Shown here: piece by piece, positions 23,102-34,509 of the stretch
How the letters are laid out: the number at the start of each line of letters is the position of its first letter
Numbering within the stretch: the first letter of the stretch is position 1
Program-made: the position numbers and the translations under genes
Notes under the pieces: model-generated
Told to the model about the DNA's origin: nothing
What the model saw: only the letters and a program-made list of their open reading frames with translations
The model's database searches: none
Assembly (NCBI RefSeq): GCF_042186555.1
Contig: NC_133326.1
Coordinates: forward strand, 93,090,288-93,154,287
DNA: 64,000 nucleotides
Source: Aquarana catesbeiana
Taxonomy: Eukaryota > Chordata > Amphibia > Anura > Ranidae
Reading direction: 5' to 3'

Positions 23102-24721
23102 GGGCATAGAGATTAAAAACCGTACCTACAAACTAGCAGCCTTTGCGGACGACATTCTCCTTTTTCTTACCGAACCGCTCACCACACTCCCGAACTTGCT
23201 CAAAGACTTCGATACTCTTAAGACCCTGACCAACCTACAAATCAATTTTATGAAATCTAATGCCTTAAACATTACATTACCTTCCGCAACATGTAAGCAA
23301 TGCCAAACAATGTTTCCATTTACTTGGAACGATCGCGCGATCACCTATCTAGGCATACAACTCCCAAAATCTCTATCTGACCTGTACTCCCTAAACCACT
23401 TACCATTACTACAAAACATAATAAGAGATTTAACAAAATGGGCTTCGGGCCTCTTTTCCTGGTTTTGTAGGGCCGCCATCATTAAAATGAATATCCTGCC
23501 CCGAGAATATTGTACCTTCTACAGACGATCCCAATCAAGATCCCACCTGCCTTTTTCTCAACCTATCGAACAACATGCATAAAATTTGTGTGGGGCAAAC
23601 TAAAACCGAGACTCAGCTACCTGAGGCTCACCTCTCCCAAACTCAAAGGAGGAATAGGTCTACCCGATATACAAAAATACCAACAGGCAAGCCACCTTGC
23701 TAGAATCATAGACTGGAACATACATACCAAACATAAAGATTGGATCCCACTAGAACAATCAATATCGCCTCTTCCATTAGCTCAACTCCCCTGGATCATC
23801 CCTCAACACACCCCACCAGGCTGTAAACTCCACCCACTCATCAACCCAACACTGCTCTCCTTTCGGGAGGCATGCAACAAACACAAAATGTCTTCAATCC
23901 TGGGCCCAATGACACCACTGGCACAAAATCCAGAGTTCACCCCAGGTACACATACTTCCTTTTTAGCTGACGGTTGGCCTCATCCAAACATCCGAGCAGA
24001 ACAGTTCTTTGAAGATGGTCGCCTTCTATCTCAAGCAGAACTTGCTGCCAAAATGACCACAGATTAGTTCCCCTTCTGGACGTATGTACAAATTAGACAT
24101 TTCTTTGACAAACCTAAGCCCCAACCTGACTGGTCTAGACATACCACTACCTTCGAATCCTTATGCTTAAAAGAAGAGCCCCAAAACCACTTAATTTCTC
24201 TTACTTATGCCTTGCTATTCTCAGACCAAAATTCCAATCTACACTGGACCAACAAAAAATGGGAACAGGAACTCTCAATTGACCTTACAGATATGGCATG
24301 GGAAAACATCTGCACGCACATACATAAGGGAACCATAAACGTACAGGTACAGGAGAATGCATTCAAAGTATTCTCCAGGTGGTACAGAACCCCACTTAAG
24401 CTACACCATTTCTACCCATCTCTTCCCCAGCAATGCTGGAGATGTAAGACAGAGATAGGCTCCCTTATACATATCTGGTGGACTTGTCCTAAACTCCAGC
24501 CCTTCTGGAAAGAGGTCCACAGACTTACTAAACAAATAACCACCTACACACTTGACTACACCCCAGCGCAGTTCCTCCTTCACCATTCCACGACCCCAAC
24601 ATGCTCTTACTTTCGCTCACTAGCCATGCACATGGTTAACGCAGCAAAGATGTGTGTCCCAATCAAGTGGCACTCTCCTGATCCACCATCTATAGCAGAC
24701 TGGTTTAAGCGTATACTATAA
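23102..24721 (+). pseudogene. Nested LINE ORF2: RT end and C-terminus
   Basis: The truncated frame enters at the RT catalytic box LAAFADDILLFLTEP (FADD at 23142-23153), then LQINFMKSNALNITL and YLGIQLPKSLSDLY, the thumb region. After a shift near 23515 it continues as LQTIPIKIPPAFFSTYRTTCIKFVWGKLKPRLSY and GGIGLPDIQKY. A stop at 24065 is followed by WTNKKWEQELSIDLTDMAWENI and QQCWRCKTEIGSLIHIWWTCPKLQPFW (about 24420-24510), the C-terminal cysteine-histidine motif, ending at 24721. About 0.6 kb of 3' untranslated sequence follows. There are few lesions, so this is one of the younger LINE insertions here. It was never able to encode a complete protein. Confidence 0.92.
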
Positions 24722-25327
24722 AAAACTGCGGAAATGGAGGAGCTCATACATCAAGTGAAAGACACACCGCCAAGTTCACCAAAACATGGGCATGCTGGCT
24801 ACATTTCATCACCACAGATGATTACAAAAGAATCCTGCCTTAAGAGGAACATGGGAGCTGTGGCGGGGAAGGAGAGGACCCCCCCAACCCCCCATTCCCT
24901 CCCCCCCTTCGTTATCCAGACCCCCATCACACGAGTCATTACACCACCTACTGACACAGAGAAACTCCATCCATAACCTTACAAAAGGAAACAAAGAAAT
25001 GCAATGTTATACCATATATGACTTGTACTCTTTTTCCGCTATTTTGACATCTATACACATGAATGCTTTAAACGGCGGCTGCGTCCACATTCCTGTACTA
25101 CATATTACATGTTCTTCTTTCTATTATTGCTGTTTTTATACTCAACTACCTACCCCTTGTATGATTATACCCCATTGGAATTGGTTGTCCAACGCTTTTT
25201 TGTGTACTCTTATACTTGTGATACTCTCTGTACTATTTTGTACCATGTTTTGTACTTGAAAAATTTCTTTAATATTTATAACATGTATTGATCTTCTACT
25301 TTCAATAAAATATTGTTAAAAAAAAAA
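23102..25327 (+). mobile_element. 5'-truncated LINE nested inside LINE C
   Basis: A plus-strand LINE runs from mid-RT to a poly(A) tract at about 25318-25328, preceded by AATAAAATATTG. It is bounded by a perfect 16-bp duplication at 23086-23101 and 25328-25343. Severe 5' truncation is typical of incomplete reverse transcription. It lies in reverse orientation to its host LINE and is 2.2 kb long. Confidence 0.95.
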
Positions 25328-25343
25328 AGAAAAGGACCATTAA
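25328..25343. repeat. Nested LINE target-site duplication, right copy
   Basis: Identical to 23086-23101 over 16 bases; follows the A tract. Confidence 0.93.
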
Positions 25344-27918
25344 AACCGTAAGGTTTTAAGGTGGCAAACATGTAGGGCCAACTCAGCCTGTCAAAGGCCT
25401 TTTGTGCATCCAAACTTAGGATCAATGCTGAGTGAGAAGACATATCCAAAAGATCTATCAGGTCTATTGTACGCCGGGTGTTGTCCCACGCATGTCTGCC
25501 AGGGACAAAGCCCACTTGGTCTCTATGGATCAATTTGGGAATAAGCCTGGATAATCTGGATGCGAGGATTTTGGTAAATATTTTATAATCAGAATTTAAA
25601 AGAGCTATGGGCCTATAGTTATCTGGAATAGAGGGATCCTTACCAGGTTTTGGAATTACTGAAATGTAGGAATGAGTAAAATAGGGGTGTGGAGTTGTAC
25701 CTTTATGCAGGGAGTCATACAAGGTCAACATTTGAAGGGATAAGATGTCAAAAAAAGATTTATAATAAAAATATGATAGGCCATCAGGGCCGGACGATTT
25801 ATGAGATGGTAGACCTTTAATTACAGTCAGAAGTTCCTCAGCCGATACAGCCAAATTCAATCTAAATCTGCTGAAGATCATTTTGGAAGCTTTATATTAG
25901 AAAAGAAAGTCTCAAATTTTTCCTGGGTAAAATTGAAGAGATTTTCCGGGGTCAAACAGTTATACAATTCACTGTAGAATTTGCCAAAAATTTTTGACAT
26001 CTCACGGGGGCAATGTACTCTAGATCCGTCTGCCTGCTGAAGGTAGTCAGGAAATTAGTTGAAAGGGCGTGGGCGTAGTTTATTGAATAACATTCTATGG
26101 GATTTATTAGAATATTCATAAAACTTCTGTTTCAACCAGAGTAAAGATCTGGCTGCCCTACCTAGCTGTATTGATTTGATCTGTTCCCTAAGGGAGGAGA
26201 CCTTACGCAGTTTCATCACGGAGGGGTCACACAGCAGCCTCCGCTCCGCTGTTACCAGAGTGGATGTTAAGGACTTTATAAGTCCATCTCTATCTCTCCT
26301 CAACTGGGAGCCTTCAGCTATGCAAGCTCCACGGAACACAGCCTTGTGCGCCTCCCACAGCATAGAAAATTCGGACACCGATCCTTTGTTAAGCTGAAAG
26401 AATTCTTCTAAATTATTGGCTAGGATAGAATGAGAAACCTCGGACTGTAAAAGGTGGTCGTTAAGACGCCAATGACATGATCTGGTGTAGGCCTGAAAAA
26501 GCATAAGATCCAGCATAATGGGTGCATGATCCGACCATGTAATGGGGGATATGTCAGACTCGACCACATATGGGATAAGTGGGGCTGAGATGAAAAAATG
26601 GTCAAGGCGTGAGTACATTTTATGAGCTGGAGAATAAAACGTAAACTGTTTAGCAGAGGGATGTTTTATCCTCCATGAGTCGAAAAGCTGATGGGATCTA
26701 ATACATTTACGAAATGCCGTAGCTTGGGACATAATCTTTTTAGACGGGAGATTATTAAGGAGAGTTTGTCTATCTCTAGTGGGTGACATAACCATATTGA
26801 AATCCCCACCAATGATCATGAAAGGTTGCAAACAATATTGAGGGGCATCAAAAAGTTTGTTGAGGAAGTCAATCTGGCCTGTATTCGGAGCATAAAGATT
26901 TACAAGAGTGAAAAAACATATATTAGCAATCTAAAATGAGGAATCTCCCATAAGGATCAGCATGGGAGTTTTTAACCTTGAGCGGGCATGATTTTTTGAT
27001 CAGAATTGCCACTCCCGCCTTGCCCGTGGAGTCAGAGGCAAGGTAAGAAGTGGGGAAAATCTTCGAAGCAAATTTAAATGACCCTCCTGCCCGGAAAAGA
27101 GTCTCTTGGATCATCACCACGTCTGCGCCTGAGGCCATCCAGCATTTACAGATGGATCCCAGACCCTTGACATTATATGACAAAACCCTTAAAGCTATGT
27201 ATAAAATCTATTCAGGTAAGCTCGTGTGGGAGTAGTAAGGGAGAGGAACAACAAAATTCAGACAGCATAAAGAGAAATGCTTAACCGTTTATAAACAATA
27301 CTGGTAACAATATCTCTTCGGTACCTGAGTATTTACCAGTATACCCTGTAAGGGAGCCACAGTATGTTAGGGACATAAAAACAATGCTTTGTCAACCCAT
27401 AAAGCTGAATCATAAACATGGACATGAAAGTGGTACTAACAAACATGAAAAAGAAAAAAAAAACAAAAACAAAAATAAACTGAGATTTTTGAAGACTTGA
27501 GAGGCGGGTGCGTCTCAGGAGGTCCTGGATACAGACCAGGGCCCAGTAGGGGCGTGCACGAATTTCCATCAGGAGACTCTGGGTGAAGAAATGGGAAAGG
27601 TCATCTGCTCAACTTATGAGTTCGATAGCATTTACAGTAAGTCAGACAGTAGGAGTCCTATTAATAATGGCAAAAGATAGTCAGCAGGTAAATAGGAACA
27701 ACTGCCAATTGAAATATGTAAAATATTAACAATAATAGTAAGACCCCATGGGATGGGAAGGAACTCTACCCCAAACAGGAAACAGGGTAGACATAACACT
27801 TTTGTGGACCAGAGCAGTAATGTTAAAAAAGAAAAAAAGAAAAAGAAGAAAAACAAAGGAAAACTGGAAATGTAAAAAACAGAAAAGTGTGGACCCAAGG
27901 AGAAATATACTGAAAAGT

Positions 27919-29026
27919 TCAAGGAGGTTGTTTGGAGATACGTGGACGTTGGGGTGTGCAAAGATGCTTCTTGGATTTACCCCTCACAGGGGTCCAGATG
28001 CGGCTGGGAGTGGTAGGAGGTGGGCGAGCCTGGGCCAGAGAGGGAAATGAATCTTCTTCCGGCAGAGGAGGCAGGCCAAGATTCTTCAGGAAAGCCTCTC
28101 CCTCTTGTAGTTCATGCAAGGTATATTGGACATTTTTGGAAACAGCAAGGCAAAGGGAAATCCCCAATAGTACGGTATCTTGTGGTGTTGTAGATGTAAG
28201 GTAATTGAACGCAGGTTTCTACGTTGGGTAAGGGTGATGGGGGAGAGGTCACTGAAAATCTGCAGTTTTGCCCCTTGTACATAATTTGAGATTTATTGCA
28301 TGTAGCCAAGGATAGTGCCTCTTTGCTTTCAAAAAAGTGAAATCTCACTATGACATCCCTAGGCCTGGCTCCAGCCGGAGGTTTAGGTCCCAGGGACCGG
28401 TGTGCCCTATCCAGGCGCTAGTCTATATCTACCACTGTAGGGGCCAGAGTGTTGAAAAGGCCCAGGAGGTAGGTGCGCTGGTCAGGGTCCCTCACTGTTT
28501 CCGGGATACCCCTGAAGCGCAAATTTTGTCTTCTTTCCCTGTTTTCCAAGTCCTCCTGCTGTTTTTGTAGTTGGGAAATTGAAAAACGTAGGTTATGGTT
28601 TTCCTTCTCAATAGCCTGTACATAGTTAATCATCTCATCAAATTTATTTTCAAGGGTGTCTGTACGCTCTCCGATTTGGTTTATTTCTCCTCTCAGCTCT
28701 GTGGCCAATTTACTCACCTCCACCGAGACATTGCTTGTGATTAGTTGGAGTAGGAGCTGCAACTTAGCATCCAACTTAGCATCCAAGATGTCGGGGGTGA
28801 GGATCTCATGTGGAAAGGGTGGTTCAGAGTCTGGACCCTGGGTGGTGGCAAGTGGGGAAGTTAAAGCATTCTCCATTCCCAGGTCTGGATCCATTGAGGC
28901 AAAAGGGTCTGTGGGGTGATTTGAGGTCGCAGATTGCGACCTAGTGACAAAGCGTTCCATATTTAGTCCCTGAGACGGCTCGAACAAAGGCTTATAATAT
29001 TTCTGCTGCTGGCCAACTTTGCCCAT
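27919..29026 (-). pseudogene. LINE C ORF1: coiled-coil RNA-binding protein
   Basis: The main frame begins at 29026 and is open for 202 codons. The N-terminus is acidic and low in structure (DPFASMDPDLGMENALTS). A heptad-rich stretch follows (LATELRGEINQIGERTDTLENKFDEMINYVQAIEKEN) and then LENRERRQNLRFRGIPETV at about residues 160-180, the coiled-coil to RRM junction. A stop at 28418 is followed in other frames by RPPAGARPRDVIVRFHFFESKEA and the C-terminal domain (about 27919-28348, ending in the GEAFLKNLGLPPLPEED region). The role is to bind element RNA as a trimer. The break lies inside the RRM. Confidence 0.88.
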
Positions 29027-29943
29027 AGGATGCTCAAGAAGTGAAATGGACGTTCAGGCTTACCCCCGAAGCTGTATATGGCTAAAGTAGCATTTCAGGG
29101 GTCTCGGAGAGAAGACGGACCTTGAGCTCATTTAAATGGTAATCTTCATATTAGCCGCTAATCCTTTAGTAAGCACACCAATAAGTAGTGATAATAAAGA
29201 CCCCTGTAGTAGCAGTGTAAGAGGGGTTAATAGTTGTAAAGTTGCACTAAAACCTGATGTGGAGGAGGCTATATATCAGGTATAGTGAGGTAGGGTGTAC
29301 TGGGAGCAGCAAGATGGCTGCCAATTCGAGGGTAGGCCGAAGCCGCGGACTTTCCTGGGTCTGGCGGCCGGCCTAGTGAAATCCGCTCCATGTAGGCCCT
29401 GAGTTTCTCTGACCGGATCAGGGAACCCCACCGATGCACAATCACCTCCAGGGAATCAATTAAGTGGTCAGCAGGCCCACTACTCACTGTGTCGGGGAGA
29501 GGTGAAGGGCAGGGGCAACAGGCCGCAAGATGACGTCCAGCCGCGGGAGCCCGGATCTCAGAACAAGGGATCCACGGGAACAAATCCTCTACCAGGCGGC
29601 CGTCTTACACTCTCCATTGTAGCAGCAGCTGATATGCCAGATATAGTTTGTTGGCTCCCGGACCCACAGGAGCAGAGAGCAGAGGGCTCCAAGCGATCCA
29701 CCGGTTCCAAGATGGCGATAGGCCTATGCAATGCGGGCCTAGCTACAGGCCTAAAAACTGGTGGAGTTGGACAGGCTCCGCAAATAGTCGGATGAGACAG
29801 TAGCTGGGGAAGCCTGGAGGCTATTCCTGGTGGAATGGAGTATCCCCAGATGAGATTTGGCAAGGATGGCTGTGGATTTTCAGCTGATTGTGTGGAGCTC
29901 AGCACCCATACTTCCTCCCTGCTTCACGTCTGGACACACACCC
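29027..29943 (-). promoter_or_regulatory. LINE C 5' untranslated region, presumed internal promoter
   Basis: GC-rich sequence between the ORF1 start and the 5' end fixed by the duplication at 29944. On the sense (minus) strand it holds GCCATCTTG at about 29306-29315 and CGCCATCTTGG at about 29706-29716, both matches to the YY1-type core CCATNTT. L1-type elements carry internal promoters in this position. Promoter function is inferred, not shown. Confidence 0.55.
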
Positions 29944-29954
29944 CTTTTGGTGCT
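29944..29954. repeat. LINE C target-site duplication, right copy
   Basis: CTTTTGGTGCT, matching 20790-20800, after which the interrupted TTAA-type element resumes. Confidence 0.88.
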
Positions 29955-31227
29955 ATTTGATCACCTCTGCAGTTTTTATTTTTTGCGCTAAACACAAAAA
30001 AAGAGGGACAATTTTGAAAAACAAATTTCTTCATCAGTTTAGGCCAATATATATTCTTCTACATATATTTGGTAAAAAATAAATAAATAAGCGTATATAT
30101 TGATTGGTTTGCACAAAAGTTATAGCGTCTACAAACTATGTGAAAGATTTATGGCATTTTCATGGGATTTTTATAATTTTTTTCTTTTTACTAGTAATTG
30201 TAGCAATGGACAGATCGGACGCTTTTGACACATTTTTGGGAACACTAACATTTATACAGCGATTAGTGCTATAAAAATGCACTTATTACTGTGTAAATGA
30301 CACTGGTAGGGAAGGGGCTAACACTAGGGGGTGATCAAGGGGTTAAATGTGTGTTTCTGGAACTTTTTGTTTAGAAGTTTAAATTATAATATATATTAGT
30401 AGAGACTCTAGAGAATAAAATAGTGATCGTTGTAATATTTTATGCCACACCGTATTTGCACAGTGGTCTTTTAAACGCAATTTTTTGGGAAAAAAAAAAA
30501 AAATTTTTAATTAAAAAAACAAAGCAGTAAAGTTAGCCCAATTTTTGTATAATGTGAAAGATGATGTTATGCCGACTAAATAGATACCTCACATGTCATG
30601 CTTTATAATTGCACAAGCTGGTGGAAAGGCAACAAACTACGGTACTTGAAAATCTCCATAGGCGACACTTTAAACATTTTTACAGCTTACCTGTTTAGAG
30701 TTACAGAGGAGGTCTAGTGCTAGAATTATTGCTCTTACTAATTTTTTGCCAGTTGCCTGGTTGTGGAGCAGAACCAAGGTCCGCTGTCCATTTGTCACAG
30801 TACATAGGGATTTACGGTCCAGTATTGTTCAATATAGAAGAATATAACAAAGAGTAGTGGGGTTGGTTTGACATCTGGTCTCAAAAGCAGTGGACAATAA
30901 TGGGTGTTCATGATGTTTCTCCATAAAGATAAGATTGCGGCAACACCTCACATGTGTGGTTTGAACACCATTTCCATATGTGGGCGCGGCTTACATATGC
31001 TTTTGCTTCTGTGTGAGCATGGAGGGATGGGGCTCTTTACATTTTTTTTCTCTTATTTTCTTATATGTTCTTATATTTTTTTTTCTAATTTATTTTATTT
31101 TTTATTTTTACACTGTCCCATCATTTTTTTTTCCAATCACGCTTATTCCTATCCTATTACAAGGATTGTAAACATCTCTTATAATTAAAAAAAGGGATGA
31201 CAAGGGATGACAAGAAAAAAAAAATTA

Positions 31228-32087
31228 CCCCTCCCCCGGGCGGTAATCCCGAGTCTGGCTCGGGGTGGAATTTCAGAACCAAAAGCAGTAACCCCGAGCC
31301 AGACTCGGGATCGCATCGCATGATCCATGTAGAGGTTACTTACCTTGTCCCCTGGATCCTGCGATGTCTCCTAGCTGTGATCTGCGAGCCACCGTGTCTC
31401 GCTCGATTCACAGTGCCAAGCCCTGTTCCCTGTGAGCGTTGCGACGCACGGGGACGAAGTTCGGCGCAAAATTCAAAAAGTAAAAAACACAGTATAGATA
31501 CAGTATACTGTAATCTTACAGATTATAGTACTGTATCAAATAATTACACATCCCCTTTGTCCCTAGTGGTTTGTCCAGTGTCCTGCATGCAGTTTTATAT
31601 TATAAATACTATTCTTTCTGCCAGGAAACTGGAGATTGTCCATAGCAACCAAAAAATGTCCGTTTACATCAAAAGTGCTTTTAGACCAGCTAGAAAACAG
31701 AGATAATAAATTAGAATCACTTGCAGAATTGAGCGATAGTGATTTGTGGGGAAATCCGTCATTAAACATTGAAAGTAATGACAGTGACAATTCTGCAACT
31801 GAGCAATTTTCAGTGTTTTTGATTTGATTACATTATTGAATACATTTTATTATTATTATATTATAATTTGTTATAATTATTTATAGTTATTTATTATATT
31901 ATAATTTATGATTTTGTTTTTCAAACTTTATCATACCTGGGATGTCTACTAGACTCTTGTTTGGACAGATTTAAGTGAGTTATTCCTAAGAATTACAGGT
32001 CTACAATATAAAACGCCAAATTTCCATGCAAAATAATTGTACCACTTTCAGCATCAAAAATCTGAAATAATCATACCACCAGGGAGG
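31228..32087. mobile_element. TTAA-type MITE with CCTCCC ends
   Basis: The right end reads CCACCAGGGAGG followed by TTAA at 32088-32091. The left end reads TTA then CCCCTCCCCCGGGCGG from about 31225, an imperfect inverted complement, with a further GAGTCTGGCTCGGGGT / ACCCCGAGCCAGACTCGGG hairpin at 31250-31309. Ends of the type CCTCCC..GG next to TTAA are familiar to me from frog repeats. No transposase is present. The host sequence is probably the TTAA element from 20640, so this would be an insertion into it. Confidence 0.7.
31560..31830 (+). other. Acidic-repeat coding remnant inside the MITE
   Basis: The plus strand at 31636-31827 can be read as KCPFTSKVLLDQLENRDNKLESLAELSDSDLWGNPSLNIESNDSDNSATEQ. 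The cluster of D, S and E residues (SDSD, SNDSDNS) looks like the acidic N-terminal tail of some piggyBac-type transposases. There is no DDD catalytic region. It may be a relic of an ancestral autonomous element, or chance. I do not claim a gene. Confidence 0.25.
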
Positions 32088-32430
32088 TTAAGGCCGTGAG
32101 GCAGAAGTGACGTAAGATGTTACTCCGGTCCCCAAAGGCATAGAGTCATCTTGCCCTCACTCGACTTCCTTCAAATCCATCCAGCAAATCAGACTGTTTC
32201 CGCCTTTTCCGATCTCTCCTGTAAGAGGTGAAACTATCGTGAAGCAGTGGGAGGGTGGGGGTCACCTCTCCCTCCGCCTCTTAAAGTGATCTTTTGGCAA
32301 ATGCGCCACTGAGACCACTTTTATTTTGTAGACAATCGTCCACAGAACAAGAGGATACTGGGGTTTTATGGCAGCTAGCTGCTGCCATAACAATGGTATT
32401 TAGCATCAAAGTAATGATGTAAATGTAAGT

Positions 32431-33555
32431 AATATGCTTTTGTACAAATCATTTTGTTTTCTTTTAAGCCTGTCATAGTTTTGAAATGGTACATTATAAG
32501 GCACTACTTACTACTTAGCTATCTGTTTGATTTATACATTGATAGGGACATAAATAATAATATAAAATATCAGTTTCTGCTTTGGGATAGAGCTAATTTT
32601 CATTCACTTGTAATACAGGCCAAAGCAAGCATGTTAAACGCATATCATTGCATCATTACTGATGAAAAATGTCTTGTTCGTCTGTGGCTATTATAGGTCT
32701 CTAATATAATTATCTTGTTACACAAAGTGAAAACAAATATAAATATGTTTGTCAGTGCACAATGGAAGCTGCTTTACATCATGTATGGCTGTCATAACCA
32801 AAAGTTAATGTGCATTGGGAAGAACTTTATTCCCTAACCAAGTCTGTTGCATGAATTATAACAGATTCAAACAAATAAAAACAGGGAAAATGTGCCTATA
32901 TCCAGCATAGGATTGTTATTTTTAATTTGTACAGAACATCCTGCTACTATAAAGGCTTAATGGTTTTCTACCATTCTCCAAAATATTAGATGAAAACATA
33001 AAATCACCAAAAATCAACCTAATAAAAAATAGAATTGTCTGATTGCAAACCCATCATAATACATTTCTACATATCTGAAAAAACTGCCTCTCCTTTAGTT
33101 TTCCTTTTTGAATAAATAGAACTGATCATCTCTATATGACACGACAAATATATTGGTGTTAACTATGACATTTCTGTATTTCTAGACCCCTTCCATTTAA
33201 AAGTTTTTTTTTTAATTTACATGTATGACTTTATTCCTATTTTAAGCAATACTTGAGCAAAAAAAAAAAAATAACATTCTAATCAATGTTGCCTCATTAT
33301 CTGTGTAAAAAATAATTGTTCTTTCTTGTCCTTTGAGGAACATAGGAATTCTTACATATCTTAGACTGTCGGATTTGTACTTCTGTCTACAGAAGAAATA
33401 GACACTGGCCACAAAAAAAGCCACTGACCAGCACAAGGAAACACCATCCATAACCATAAACCCTCAGTTTTTTGCTAGTATCTTCAGGGGGTGGACATGT
33501 TTATTCTGCTCTATTGTTCTCTGTTTATTTGGAAGATTTTTCTGGAAGTTTTTCT
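32431..33555. other. Unassigned AT-rich sequence
   Basis: No gene, terminal repeat or tandem array is visible. A-runs near 33260-33272 are short. Confidence 0.5.
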
Positions 33556-33730
33556 ACCATCAACTGCTGGTAGATTCATGCCAAATATGAAATCTTAAAG
33601 GTGCTTCCAGTTAGCCAACAATGCTGGTAGATTTATGTCAAACATATTGAAATCCTGAAAGTCTCTCCAATTAGCTAAAAAGCAATACTAGATTTATACG
33701 GGATATTTTAAATCCTGGGAGTCTGCATTC
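33556..33730. repeat. Short degenerate tandem repeat, three copies of about 59 bp
   Basis: The phrase GCTGGTAGATT(C/T)ATG..AAATATGAAATC..AAAG..TCCAGTTAGC recurs with TAGATT at 33571, 33629 and 33689, giving spacings of about 58-60. The third copy is diverged (ATACTAGATTTATACGGG). Confidence 0.65.
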
Positions 33731-34017
33731 AGACAAATACAGGTGTTCCCAGTTTTATACCGATAATCTGTTTGTGTTTAACCTGCGTCAATGACATCCC
33801 ATCCTTGTTCCAGTCCACAGGACTCTGCTATTCGGATCAGGCCAGCATTGGGAATTCCTTGATGAATATTGGGACTAGAGATGCAGAAGTTCATCTGACC
33901 CCATTTCGGACCCCATTTCGGAAGGCTGCATGTTATGCATTGTATCAGGACATATTTTCTGTGTGGTGTGTGAGGGAAATGCTATGTTCCTTGTTTTTGT
34001 TTTTAACCCTCTGAACC
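33731..34017. other. Unassigned sequence
   Basis: Contains one local direct repeat (CCCCATTTCGGA twice at 33899-33920). Nothing else is recognised. Confidence 0.4.
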
Positions 34018-34500
34018 TCATATACAGTAGTTGTGTGTAAAGGTTTAGGCAGGTGTGAAAAAATGCTGTAAATGAAGAATGCTTTCAGAAAATGAAGAGT
34101 TAATAGTTTATTTTTATCAATTAACCAATGGAAAGTAAATGAACAGAAGAGAAATCCAAATCAAAGTAATATTTGGCGTGACCATCCTTTCCCTTTAAGA
34201 CAGCATCAATCTCTTCTAGGTGCACTTGCATACTCGGCAGGTAGGTTGTTCCAAACATCTTGGAGAACTAACCACAGATTTTCTGTGGATGTAGTCTACC
34301 TCCTTCAGTCTCTTCATGTAATCCCTGACAGACTTGATGATTTGAGATCAGAGCTCTGTGGGGGCTAAATCATCGCTTCCGGAACTCCTTGTTCTTCCTT
34401 ACACTGAAGTAAGTTCTTATTGACATTGGTTGCATGTTTGGGGTTGTTGTCCTGCTGTAAAATAAATGTGGGGCCAATCAAAGACTGTATTTCTGTCTCA
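34018..34500 (-). mobile_element. Tc1/mariner-like fragment, further subfamily
   Basis: From CATATACAGTAGTTGTGTGTAAAGG onward the sequence follows a known pattern of a vertebrate Tc1/mariner-like family: terminal AAAGGTTTAGGCAGG, then GAACAGAAGAGAAATC, and transposase-derived text on the minus strand (SRSTFILQQDNNPKHATN-type C-terminal region at about 34420-34460 and CLEQPTCRVCKCT). It stops at about 34500, so only the 3' end of the transposase gene survives, with many lesions. Assignment is from recall of the family pattern. Confidence 0.65.
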
Positions 34501-34509
34501 GTCTGATTC

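Larger units (their letters stand above)
21150..27200 (-). pseudogene. LINE C ORF2: endonuclease and reverse transcriptase, split
   Basis: Near 27180 the frame starts with LSYNVKGLGS, a weak form of the SxNVRGL endonuclease start, followed by VVMIQET and GVAILI. At 26055-26831 come MIIGGDFNMV, YSRLDHFFIS and WSDHAPI with the catalytic histidine. The RT begins at 25276-25881: GPDGLSYFYYKSF, SVIPKPGKDPS, NYRPIALLNSDYKIFTKILA, RDQVGFVPGR, LSLDAQKAFDRLSW. It resumes beyond the nested LINE at 22602-23045 with GTRQGCPLSPLLFILCLEPLA and SLFADDILL (catalytic box at 22856-22867). The C-terminal part (21152-21997) contains CWRCGTDIGSLFHIFCHC, the cysteine-histidine motif. Besides the insertion there are several stops. 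EN and RT motifs are otherwise well kept, suggesting moderate age. Confidence 0.9.
20801..29943 (-). mobile_element. LINE C: full-length L1-type retrotransposon with TSD
   Basis: The 3' end is the T tract at 20801-20810 (poly(A) of the minus strand, preceded by AATAAAAATACAATTT). The 5' end is fixed at 29943 by the 11-bp duplication CTTTTGGTGCT at 20790-20800 and 29944-29954. Between lie a roughly 0.9-kb GC-rich 5' region, ORF1 (27919-29026) and ORF2 (about 21150-27200). A plus-strand LINE with its own duplication sits inside at 23102-25327. Without that, the element is about 6.9 kb. The 5' region carries two GCCATCTTG sites on its sense strand, near 29309 and 29709. Confidence 0.92.
20640..32430 (+). 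mobile_element. TTAA-flanked non-autonomous element split by LINE C
   Basis: TTAA at 20636-20639 is followed by CCACTTCAGCCTGGG, the same style of end as at 47312 and 53336. The interior runs to 20800, is interrupted by LINE C, and resumes at 29955 with ATTTGATCACCTCTGCAG, continuing with the family phrases TTTTTGCGCT, GGTTTGCACAAAAGTTATAGCG and CCTCACATGTGTGG (30948). The part after 31190 contains a separate TTAA-type MITE (31228-32087). The right end, around 32430, is not clearly defined. A TTAA target and CCACTT ends suggest mobilisation by a piggyBac-type transposase, but no transposase is encoded. Confidence 0.6.

Noticed and set aside
31850..31910. AT-rich stretch as a possible replication origin or matrix attachment site
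   Set aside because: It is internal to a MITE and has no supporting motif beyond base composition.
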